From Candidatus Tectimicrobiota bacterium (GTDB lineage Bacteria; UBA8248): DNA of 6,030 nucleotides. Position numbers and translations under genes: made by a program. Below are positions 1 through 4,733 of this stretch, one piece after another; position 1 is the first letter of the stretch, and each line of letters opens with the position of its first letter. The DNA lies in assembly GCA_016184445.1 (NCBI GenBank), contig JACPCT010000410.1, forward strand, positions 1 through 6,030, in the 5' to 3' direction. The notes under the pieces were generated by a model that worked only from the letters and a program-made list of their open reading frames with translations, had not been told where the DNA came from and did no database searches.

Positions 1-546
1 CGCTACTGGTCCGCCAAGACCCAGGAGAAGGCCGCCATCTCCTACATGCTCGCCCAGGAGGCCAAGGGGCCCCAGGAGGGCGAGGCCCTGCGCCGGACGG
101 CCCCGGCGCACCCCAAGACGCGGGCCGGCATCCTCGCCCGGCTCGAGCTGGCCGAGAAGCTCCGCGAGGGGGGGCAGCTCCCGGGGGCCGCGCAGGAGTA
201 CCGCATCCTCCTCGGAAGCTCCGCCGCCGTCCCCATGGACCAGGAGCTGGCCCAGCGGGGGCTGGCCGCCGTCCTCGAGGCGCAGGGGAAGTGCCCCGAA
301 GCCATCGCCATCTGGCGCGAGATTCTCGGCCGGGGGAGCCTCGTGAGCCAGGAGGACCTCTACCTCGCCATCGCGGGCTGCCAGGAGAAGGCGGGCGGCC
401 CCCAGGAGGCCGCCAAGACCCTCGAGGAATTCAGCCAGAAATTCCCCCGGAGCCCCTTCCTGAACGAGATCTACCGGGAGCGGATGGAGCGCCTCGCTAA
501 GCCCGCCGCGGCGACGCCCGCCCCCCCAGGAAAACCGGCAAAGTAG
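1..546 (+). CDS. TPR-like protein, C-terminal part (5' end outside window)
   Basis: The reading frame is open from base 1 to a TAG at 544-546, giving the last 181 residues; the start lies to the left. The chain is helical and rich in Ala, Glu, Leu and Gly, with helix pairs typical of tetratricopeptide repeats: one around LARLELAEKLREGG...AAQEYRILL, one around RGLAAVLEAQGKCPEAIAIWREIL, and one around AIAGCQEKAGGPQEAAKTLEEF. The segment KFPRSPF is a common closing motif of such repeats. The tail is low-complexity Pro/Ala/Lys. The opening residues (YWSAKTQEKAAISYMLAQEA) resemble the region just after the membrane anchor in YfgM-like TPR_21 proteins, which are periplasmic helpers of the SecYEG translocon in gammaproteobacteria, but this link is tentative. 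A hairpin with CCCGC/GCGGG arms at 562-577 follows the stop without a T tract. The last 50 bases overlap a minus-strand ORF. Confidence 0.75.
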   Translation, partial: RYWSAKTQEKAAISYMLAQEAKGPQEGEALRRTAPAHPKTRAGILARLELAEKLREGGQLPGAAQEYRILLGSSAAVPMDQELAQRGLAAVLEAQGKCPEAIAIWREILGRGSLVSQEDLYLAIAGCQEKAGGPQEAAKTLEEFSQKFPRSPFLNEIYRERMERLAKPAAATPAPPGKPAK

Positions 547-889
547 GGCGCGCCACCCGAACCCGCTTCTCGGCGGGCCCCAGGGGAAGCGCCCGGCCCA
601 GCCAGCAGGTACGCCCAGAAAAACCGCTCCCTCCATGGCGTGCGAACAGCAAGGGAAATAGAATGCACGCCAGGAACGAGAAGTACAGAACGTAGCCCAG
701 AAGCGTCCACGCCGGCGCCGAGACCCACAACAGCGATTGCCAGTTGCGCACGAATACCGGAAGGAAAATGCGCCCCAAGAGCGGGAGGTACAGCAGGCAG
801 AGGAGAAACAACCATACCCGCGCTCTGATCCGAAAGAGCGCCCGGATCCATCGGGGAAGGCGCTTCACCATCATGGCGGGGGGCCTCAT
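497..889 (-). CDS. small membrane protein of unknown function, possibly frameshifted near its end
   Basis: This frame encodes 130 residues from ATG at 889. A GTG at 892 directly before it and ATGs at residues 6-7 are alternative starts. The start sits right behind the TGA (895-893) of the upstream gene, which suggests translational coupling. The N terminus is basic (KRLPRWIRALFRIRAR), followed by two strongly hydrophobic stretches at about residues 25-46 and 53-83, with the positive-inside rule pointing to a cytoplasmic N terminus. I do not recognise the family. From about residue 85 the sequence becomes Gly/Arg-rich and unlike membrane protein, and the ORF runs 50 bases into the convergent TPR gene. 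Another minus-strand frame over the same bases reads RTPWRERFFWAYLLAG, which looks more natural. The true C terminus may therefore be altered. No terminator is visible. Confidence 0.45.
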   Translation of the reverse strand: MRPPAMMVKRLPRWIRALFRIRARVWLFLLCLLYLPLLGRIFLPVFVRNWQSLLWVSAPAWTLLGYVLYFSFLACILFPLLFARHGGSGFSGRTCWLGRALPLGPAEKRVRVARPTLPVFLGGRASPRRA

Positions 890-892
890 CAC

Positions 893-1192
893 TCACCGCC
901 CGGTGCTCAGCCCGTACCGTTCCTCCGGCGCGATTGGCGCCCCCGTCCGGATGCCTATCCGGACGGGGAGGACGCCCGCCGGGCCGTCCCCCCGCATGAA
1001 CACCCACACCCCCACGACAGAGGCCAGGGAGAACAGCTCATCATTCGTCAGGTATATCGTCCCCAGGCCTTGGACCTCCACCTGGAAACCGGCGCTGGCG
1101 GCGCGGATGGAAATGTCCCCCGCCGCAACGGGCCGGGTGGTTCCGATCTGGAGCGGGGGCCGTCCTTCGCGTTCCTTGGTCTCGAGCAGCAT
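893..1192 (-). CDS. conserved-looking small protein of unknown function
   Basis: The product is 99 residues from ATG 1192 to TGA 895-893. I chose this start because a perfect AGGAGGT lies six bases upstream; the frame can be extended to a TTG at 1246, but that codon has poorer spacing. The sequence begins with a charged tail (LLETKEREGR). It then alternates short beta-like segments (ISIRAASAGFQVEVQGLGTIYLTNDELF) and a more hydrophobic patch (LASVVGVWVFMR), before ending in a Gly/Pro/Arg-rich tail. There is no signal peptide, clear membrane helix or Cys motif, and I recognise no family. It is the middle gene of three small minus-strand genes, 71 bases downstream of the exported protein gene and touching the membrane protein gene, so co-transcription is likely. 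Confidence 0.6.
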   Translation of the reverse strand: MLLETKEREGRPPLQIGTTRPVAAGDISIRAASAGFQVEVQGLGTIYLTNDELFSLASVVGVWVFMRGDGPAGVLPVRIGIRTGAPIAPEERYGLSTGR

Positions 1193-1198
1193 GGAGCT

Positions 1199-1205
1199 AC
1201 CTCCT
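1199..1205 (-). promoter_or_regulatory. strong Shine-Dalgarno site that fixes the start at 1192
   Basis: On the minus strand the sequence reads AGGAGGT followed by six bases (agctcc) and ATG. This is full complementarity to the 16S rRNA tail at optimal spacing. It is the best evidence that the 99-residue ORF is translated and that it starts at 1192, not at the upstream TTG. Confidence 0.7.
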
Positions 1206-1263
1206 CGGACTGCCAGGCAGCGGCGGCGGATCAGAACCCGCCTCAAACCTCCTCTGGAGACTT

Positions 1264-1551
1264 CTAGAACCGCCCCCAGGGCCTTTCGGCGGCGTAGCGG
1301 TAGCGCTTGCTCACGAGTTCCTCCTGGAGCGCATCCGTGTCCTTGCCGGCGATCCGGGTGACAACCGCGGCCGGCACGTACATCGTGAAGCCCGTGGCGA
1401 GGTAGAACCAGGAGGCGGGGCGGACGATGAGCACGTCATAGGCCACGTCCTCCGCCTTGCCTGGCGAGGCGCCGCCGGGGTCGGCGGCGGTAAGCGATGC
1501 GGCACTCACGAGGGCGGCAGCAACGAGAAGCGAGAGAACCATCTTCCTCAT
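1264..1551 (-). CDS. small exported protein of unknown function
   Basis: The product is 95 residues from ATG 1551 to TAG 1266-1264. The start is chosen because it opens a classic Sec signal peptide: MRKM, a hydrophobic core (VLSLLVAAALVSAASL) and a likely cleavage near TAA|DP at residues 22-23. A purine-rich GGGAAG lies six bases upstream of the ATG; the frame is open further upstream, but nothing there looks like protein. The mature part has a YDVLIVRP motif (residues 38-45), a moderately hydrophobic stretch FYLATGFTMYVPAAVV, and a C terminus ending ERPWGRF. This order (D-x-L-x-x-RP, a hydrophobic segment, then a terminal RP-x-G-x-F) recalls a family of small proteobacterial envelope proteins of unknown role, which I match from memory only. 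It is the first of three small minus-strand genes. Confidence 0.65.
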   Translation of the reverse strand: MRKMVLSLLVAAALVSAASLTAADPGGASPGKAEDVAYDVLIVRPASWFYLATGFTMYVPAAVVTRIAGKDTDALQEELVSKRYRYAAERPWGRF

Positions 1552-1643
1552 GTCGATCTTCCCTATCGGCGGCGAGGGGCGGAGCGCGTTTCGTCTCCCT
1601 CGCACCATTGGAAACAAACAGCGCCGAAAAAGATTCACGAGAC

Positions 1644-1661
1644 GCTACCGGAGGCGGTAGC
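1644..1661. other. seven-base-pair hairpin in the leader of the small-gene cluster
   Basis: GCTACCG and CGGTAGC form a perfect stem around the four-base loop GAGG (CCTC on the minus strand). On the minus strand it lies about 93 bases before the exported protein start and is followed 13 bases later by TTTTT. The gap is too long for a canonical terminator, so a 5' leader structure is equally possible. Confidence 0.3.
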
Positions 1662-1740
1662 CCGGGAGGCCGGGGCCACGGGTCCGGCCGAGGGTGCGGG
1701 CGGCGGCCCCGATGTTCCGTGGGGGCCCGTACATTCGGCG

Positions 1741-1770
1741 AAAATGATGATAAGATATGTTATGTTAAAT
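1741..1770. promoter_or_regulatory. AT-rich, promoter-like island
   Basis: This 30-base run is strikingly AT-rich in a GC-rich setting and contains TATGTT twice, overlapping by one base (1756-1766). On the plus strand TATGTT matches the -10 consensus at four of six positions. On the minus strand TTAACA matches the -35 consensus at five of six, but without a good -10 at normal spacing. It could serve the three-gene cluster (minus) or a short RNA that ends at the terminator at 1839-1864 (plus). The strand cannot be settled from sequence. Confidence 0.3.
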
Positions 1771-1838
1771 CATGCGGACGCCTGGGTATGTCCCCGCCCC
1801 AAGGCTTCTAGGACCCTCTCCCCCCTGCTTCTCCCGCC

Positions 1839-1864
1839 GGCCGCCCTTCCCAGCGGCCCTTTTT
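1839..1864 (+). terminator. rho-independent terminator with no gene in front of it
   Basis: GGCCGC (1839-1844) and GCGGCC (1853-1858) pair perfectly around an eight-base loop, followed by C and five T residues (1860-1864). The form is canonical for the plus strand. No plus-strand gene lies upstream until the TPR protein ending at 546, so the terminator either ends a short untranslated RNA or is a chance structure. Confidence 0.5.
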
Positions 1865-1971
1865 GCCCGATCCGGAACCTGCGCGAATTTGAGGTAAGAG
1901 GATCGCGGGCCGGAGGGCGTATCTTGCCCGCGGGCGGGCCTGCGCGCCCGGGCATCGTGCCCCGTTCGTCC

Positions 1972-1999
1972 GTAGGGGCGACCGGCCAGCCGCCCCTAC
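1972..1999. repeat. 28-base near-palindrome, interspersed-repeat type
   Basis: GTAGGGGCG (1972-1980) and CGCCCCTAC (1991-1999) are perfect nine-base inverted arms. The ten-base centre ACCGGCCAGC continues the symmetry with only two mismatched pairs, so the whole unit can form an almost continuous stem. GTAGGGGCG...CGCCCCTAC palindromes occur as scattered intergenic repeats in several high-GC uncultured bacteria; this is my recollection, not a search result. There is no T tract beside it, so it is more likely a REP- or MITE-like unit than a terminator. Confidence 0.5.
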
Positions 2000-2140
2000 A
2001 GGGGCGTCGGCGGGAACGCCGGGGTTGCGGCGGGCGTCGCGGTTAGTCACGGATGAGGGAAAAGATGCCCCAAAACACCCGCGCGGTGGCCGGGCCAGCA
2101 GCGGATGCTCTCGGGCAAATGCGGATTCTGATCGTGTCTG

Positions 2141-2170
2141 GGGTTGTCCGGGGTATTCCGGGATATTCCG
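2141..2170. repeat. three tandem 10-base repeats (cluster A)
   Basis: The units are GGGTTGTCCG, GGGTATTCCG and GGATATTCCG, in exact 10-base phase and followed by GGGGG and AAAAA. One turn of DNA per unit would put equivalent bases on the same helix face. The last junction also forms a near-palindrome, CCGGGATATTCCGG. The same unit recurs in cluster B about 80 bases away. Confidence 0.5.
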
Positions 2171-2250
2171 GGGGGAAAAATGCGCGGGCCGGGAGGGCGC
2201 AGATAGCAGCGCTGGGGAAATGAAAATTCCACGGATGTTGCGGCCCTTGA

Positions 2251-2272
2251 GGGATATTGCGGGGTATTGCGG
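2251..2272. repeat. two tandem 10-base repeats (cluster B)
   Basis: The units are GGGATATTGC and GGGGTATTGC, followed by GG, again in 10-base phase and sharing the GG-x-TATT-S-CGG core with cluster A. The cluster abuts the A-tract (T-tract on the minus strand) of the VOC terminator at 2277-2283. Confidence 0.45.
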
Positions 2273-2276
2273 CCAG

Positions 2277-2319
2277 AAAAAAAGTCGAGGAGCGAGCGCG
2301 GCCTTAGCCGGCTCCCTCG
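2277..2319 (-). terminator. rho-independent terminator of the VOC gene pair
   Basis: On the minus strand a stem built from CGAGG, AGC and CGGC pairs with GCCG, GCT and CCTCG, with a one-base bulge at 2314, a five-base bulge at 2294-2298 and a four-base loop. It is followed by AC and seven T residues (plus-strand A at 2277-2283). The TAA of the damaged second VOC gene sits in the loop. The bulges make it imperfect, but position and T tract fit well. Confidence 0.5.
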
Positions 2320-2701
2320 GGCCACTTGCCGTAGTGGCGGCCGTAGCCGGGCTCGACCCGCTTCATGCCGGAGTAGATCTCGAGCTTGTGGCCGTCCGGG
2401 TCGGTGAAATAGAACTTCCACCCAGGACTCTGCTTCTGCCGGACCGGGGGGATGAGGATCTTCGCCCCCTTCCGGGCCAGGAACTCGTGGGCCGCGTGGA
2501 GGGCCTCGATGCTCTCCACCTCGAAGGCCATCTGCTGGAGGGTGCCCTTCCCGGCGTAGGGCATCGGCTCGCCCGCCTGCTCCGGGGGGAGCTGGATGAG
2601 GACGAGGTTGTGGTGCTCGGCCGAGCAGCGCAGCCACGGATGGAGCGGTCCAGGTCCCGAACCCAGAGCCCGACGTGCGAGAGGGAGCCGGCCTTCACCA
2701 T
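2304..2701 (-). pseudogene. second VOC-family gene, broken by an internal deletion and frameshift
   Basis: The start ATG 2701 lies nine bases after the stop of the intact VOC gene. The first residues, MVKAGSLSHVGLWVRDLDRS, match the opening of that neighbour (KLAHVGIYVRDMDRS). After DRSI the frame changes: the continuation is WLRCSAEHHNLVLIQLPPEQ, then GTLQQMAFEVES, AAHEFLARKGAKI and FYFTDPDGHKLEIYSGM, all in another frame running to TAA at 2306-2304. In the intact copy 30 residues (27-56) lie between the matching blocks, so about 29 codons plus a non-multiple of three are missing around 2636-2646. That removes the first helix and part of the first beta sheet of the VOC fold. The His of HVGL and the Glu of KLEIY, potential metal ligands, survive in different frames. 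An 86-residue remnant from ATG 2564 could still be made but would be half a fold. An assembly error is the main alternative to a real pseudogene. Confidence 0.75.
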
Positions 2702-2710
2702 GGCGGGGCC

Positions 2711-3166
2711 TCAGTAGGGGAGCCGGTGGGAGGAGCTGAAGAGCTCGATCTTGTTCCCGTCGGGGTCCGCGAAGTAGAACTGGAGGCCCTTGCTCACCCG
2801 CTGGCGCCGGGGCGGGTTGAGGATCCGGACCCCGGCCGCCCGGAGGCGCTCGTGGGCCGCCTCGACCTCCGCCTCCGAGGCCAGGCGGAAGGCGACCTGC
2901 TGGAGGCTGCCCGGCCGGCCCGTCTCCCCCGCCGCCAGCGCCTCGGGGGGCAGCTGGACGAGGACCACCTCGTGGTGCAGGTCGTCGTAGCGGAGCCAGC
3001 AGATGCCGTGGGGGGCGGCGGGCTCCTGGGTGTTGCCGGCGGGCAGGTAGTCCGAGAGCTTGAGGCCCAGGACCTCCTGGTACCAGCGGAGGGACCTATC
3101 CATGTCGCGCACGTAGATGCCCACATGGGCGAGCTTGACCCGGATGGCTCTTTCGGCCGTCGGCAT
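2711..3166 (-). CDS. VOC-family (glyoxalase / extradiol dioxygenase fold) protein
   Basis: The product is 151 residues, the usual size for a single VOC protein made of two beta-alpha-beta-beta-beta modules. Module one opens with LAHVGIYVRDMDRSLRWYQEVLGLKL (residues 12-37) and continues with ICWLRYDDLHHEVVLVQL (55-72). Module two has SLQQVAFRLASEAEVEAAHERLRAAGV (87-113) and closes with LQFYFADPDGNKIELF (128-143). Candidate metal ligands are His14, Gln90 at the usual His/Gln position, and Glu141. Such proteins act on small molecules as lyases, dioxygenases, isomerases or antibiotic-binding proteins, and the substrate cannot be read from sequence. The DPDGNKIELF ending is typical of glyoxalase/fosfomycin-resistance and catechol-dioxygenase relatives. 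GGAGGA seven bases upstream supports the start. It leads a two-gene unit whose second member is a damaged paralogue, and it diverges from rtcB. Confidence 0.85.
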   Translation of the reverse strand: MPTAERAIRVKLAHVGIYVRDMDRSLRWYQEVLGLKLSDYLPAGNTQEPAAPHGICWLRYDDLHHEVVLVQLPPEALAAGETGRPGSLQQVAFRLASEAEVEAAHERLRAAGVRILNPPRRQRVSKGLQFYFADPDGNKIELFSSSHRLPY

Positions 3167-3217
3167 CCGCGCGTCCTCCGCGGTTCGGCGATGGATGGCC
3201 CTTCATACCAGAGGGGA

Positions 3218-3229
3218 TGCCGCGCGGCA
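3218..3229. promoter_or_regulatory. perfect 12-base palindrome upstream of the VOC gene, possible operator
   Basis: TGCCGCGCGGCA is a perfect dyad 51 bases upstream of the VOC start. Its place between the divergent VOC and rtcB genes would suit a dimeric repressor. Short GC palindromes are frequent by chance in DNA of this composition, so this is only a candidate. Confidence 0.25.
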
Positions 3230-3387
3230 ACCGTCGCGTTAGGGCCATTGCGCGCGCCGGCCGTCTGGGAGAAGATCAGGGGGCCTGCCCCGCCCGCCGC
3301 CGGACGCTCGCAACATCAATCTTCCTTGGATTCAACCCCCGGGAGAAAAGCACACAGGATGGAGGTCAGGGCCGACATGAAAAATAC

Positions 3388-3420
3388 CTGGAAATCCAGA
3401 AAAATTCCAAACCATATAAT
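3388..3420 (+). promoter_or_regulatory. candidate rtcB promoter with upstream dyad
   Basis: A perfect -10 hexamer TATAAT lies at 3415-3420, inside an AT-rich tract of about 100 bases (3370-3470) that contrasts with the flanking GC-rich genes. No good -35 hexamer sits 16-18 bases upstream. Instead there is an inverted repeat CTGGA-AA-TCCAG (3388-3399), which could bind an activator. A second -10-like TAAAAT occurs at 3433-3438. Either would give a leader of roughly 35-60 bases before rtcB. Confidence 0.4.
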
Positions 3421-3468
3421 TTTCATCTGAGATAAAATATCAGATCTATTTTCTTTAATATTTTACAT

Positions 3469-3474
3469 GAGGAG
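3469..3474 (+). promoter_or_regulatory. ribosome binding site that decides the rtcB start
   Basis: GAGGAG lies only two bases before the ATG at 3477 but eight bases before the ATG at 3483. Normal spacing therefore favours 3483 as the initiator, giving a product starting MPSKPLEIRG. Confidence 0.6.
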
Positions 3475-3482
3475 CGATGAAG

Positions 3483-4435
3483 ATGCCCTCCAAGCCCCTC
3501 GAAATTCGTGGCAGCCCCGTGGACGGGGGCGCCCTGCGCCAAATCCAGGTCTGCCTCTCGGACGAGGAGGCCGCGGCGGGCGCCCTCTGCGCCGACCACC
3601 ACCTCGGCTACTCCATGCCCATCGGGGGGGTCGTCGCCTACCGGGGGGCCATCAGCCCGAGCGGGGTGGGCTACGACATCGCCTGCGGCAACAAGGCGGT
3701 CAAGACCAGCCTCCTCGCGGAGGACGTGCGCCCCGACATCGCCGGGGTCATGGACACCATCTTCCACACCCTCGAGTTCGGGATGGGCCGCCGGAACCCC
3801 GACCCGGTGGACCACGAGCTCTTCGGCGACCCGGCCTGGCGGGACGTGGAAGTAATCGGCTCCCTCAAGGACCTCGCCGCCTCCCAGCTCGGAACCATCG
3901 GCGCCGGGAACCACTACGTGGACCTCTTCGCGGACGAGGAGGGGGCGCTCTGGATCGGGGTCCACTTCGGCTCGCGCGGCTTCGGCCACAAGACCTGCAC
4001 GGGCTTCCTCAACCTCGCCAAGGGCCGGGCCTTCTCGGCCCGCCCGGGGGGCGAGAACATGCACGCCCCGGCCACCCTCTTCTCCCTTGCCTCCCCCCTG
4101 GGCCAGGACTACTACGCCGCCATGAAGCTGGCCGGGCGCTACGCCTACGCGGGCCGGGACTACATCTGTCAAAGGGTGCTCGAAATCCTCGGCGCGCGGG
4201 CCGTCGAGGAGGTCCACAACCACCACAACTTCGCCTGGCAGGAAGAGCACGGGGGCGAGAAGCTCATCGTCGTCCGCAAGGGGGCCACCCCCGCCTGGCC
4301 GGGCCAGCGGTGCTTCATCGGAACCTCGAAGAAGTCCTGGGCCACCACGCCGACGCCCTGAAGATCCTCCACCGCCTCCAGCCCATGGGCGTGGCCATGG
4401 CGGGGCCCGAGACCCGGGACGACTACTGGGACTGA
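3483..4435 (+). pseudogene. rtcB: RtcB-type RNA 3'-phosphate ligase, internal deletion with frameshift
   Basis: RtcB joins RNA 2',3'-cyclic-phosphate or 3'-phosphate ends to 5'-OH ends, using Mn2+ and GTP through a guanylylated histidine. The first 280 residues are clearly RtcB: SGVGYDIACGNKAVKT with metal ligands Asp65 and Cys68, GTIGAGNHYVDLF (Asn143, His144), GVHFGSRGFGH (His161), HNHHNFAW (His248) and RKGATPAWPGQRCFIG. After Gly280 an intact enzyme would continue with GSMGD and then the HGAGR-type motif holding the histidine that takes GMP. Here the same frame gives 12 unrelated residues and a TGA at 4359-4361. The C terminus, NLEEVLGHHADALKILHRLQ and then PMGVAMAG, resumes in another frame at about 4322 and ends at 4435. 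From remembered homologues about 80 codons are missing. The product would bind metal but could not form the enzyme-GMP intermediate. A real pseudogene and a collapsed assembly are both possible. No archease or RNA-repair partner is adjacent. Confidence 0.85.
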
Positions 4436-4464
4436 GGCGAATTCTCTCGGCTCATGTTGTGCTG

Positions 4465-4695
4465 CTACTTTTCTCCAAAGGGAAAACCACGTTGCTGCAT
4501 TTGCCGCTGGAGTTGACGCATCCTCTCACCCATCCGGCGCTCATTCGCACGCATCCAGGCATCCGTGTAGCGGTCCACCACATAGGGCATAGCCAGTTCC
4601 GCGAAAAGCAGAAGAACCAGACATGCGACCACTGATGCGACAGCCGCTCCGGCAGCCACGTAAGCCATTGTTCTTCCGAATGGAGGCAGGTTCAT
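4465..4695 (-). CDS. small single-pass membrane protein downstream of bioB
   Basis: The product is 76 residues from ATG 4695 to TAG 4467-4465. AAGGGG lies six bases before this ATG; another ATG at 4701 overlaps that site's spacing and is less likely. A short polar start (NLPPFGRTM) leads into one transmembrane helix, AYVAAGAAVASVVACLVLLLF (residues 11-31). After PYVVDRYTDAW comes a charged, Met/Gln/Arg-rich helix (MRANERRMGERMRQLQRQMQ), probably amphipathic or coiled-coil and on the cytoplasmic side. It follows bioB by 38 bases on the same strand without a visible terminator, so it is probably co-transcribed. I do not recognise a family, and no role in biotin synthesis can be inferred. It converges on rtcB, 29 bases away. 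Confidence 0.6.
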   Translation of the reverse strand: MNLPPFGRTMAYVAAGAAVASVVACLVLLLFAELAMPYVVDRYTDAWMRANERRMGERMRQLQRQMQQRGFPFGEK

Positions 4696-4733
4696 CCGCA
4701 TCCCCCTTTCCCACGCACGGCCGGAAAACAACC

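Larger units (their letters stand above)
1552..2276. other. 725-base stretch without a convincing gene
   Basis: All ORFs here are short, low-complexity and rich in Arg/Pro/Gly in a way typical of GC-rich shadow frames, and none has a good ribosome binding site plus a believable protein. The stretch holds a compact hairpin (1644-1661), an AT-rich island (1741-1770), a plus-strand terminator (1839-1864), a 28-base near-palindrome (1972-1999) and two clusters of a 10-base repeat (2141-2170, 2251-2272). I see no tRNA fold and no recognisable riboswitch. It separates two minus-strand units, so it must include the promoter of the three small genes and the end of the VOC transcript. Confidence 0.6.

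Noticed and set aside
1770..2050. Short ORFs on both strands around the terminator and palindrome
   Set aside because: They span a terminator hairpin and a repeat and show no protein-like composition.
2141..2272. CRISPR array
   Set aside because: Units are only 10 bases, directly abutting, with no spacers of regular length and no cas gene nearby.
2025..2717. Long plus-strand ORF of about 230 codons across the intergenic region and second VOC gene
   Set aside because: It is the complement of the VOC reading frames, has no family signature, and its first half crosses the palindrome and tandem repeats.
3423..4250. Minus-strand ORF of 275 codons opposite rtcB, rich in Val, Gly, Glu and Ala
   Set aside because: It is the mirror of the strongly GC3-biased rtcB frame; rtcB motifs on the plus strand are unmistakable.
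3467..4321. Plus-strand ORF from ATG 3467 as a gene in its own right
   Set aside because: Up to about 4321 it is Arg/Pro/Gly-rich shadow sequence; only its last part is real, as the displaced C terminus of rtcB.
4311..4361. Programmed frameshift producing full-length RtcB
   Set aside because: Shifting frame would not restore the missing HGAGR segment, since those codons are absent from the sequence.
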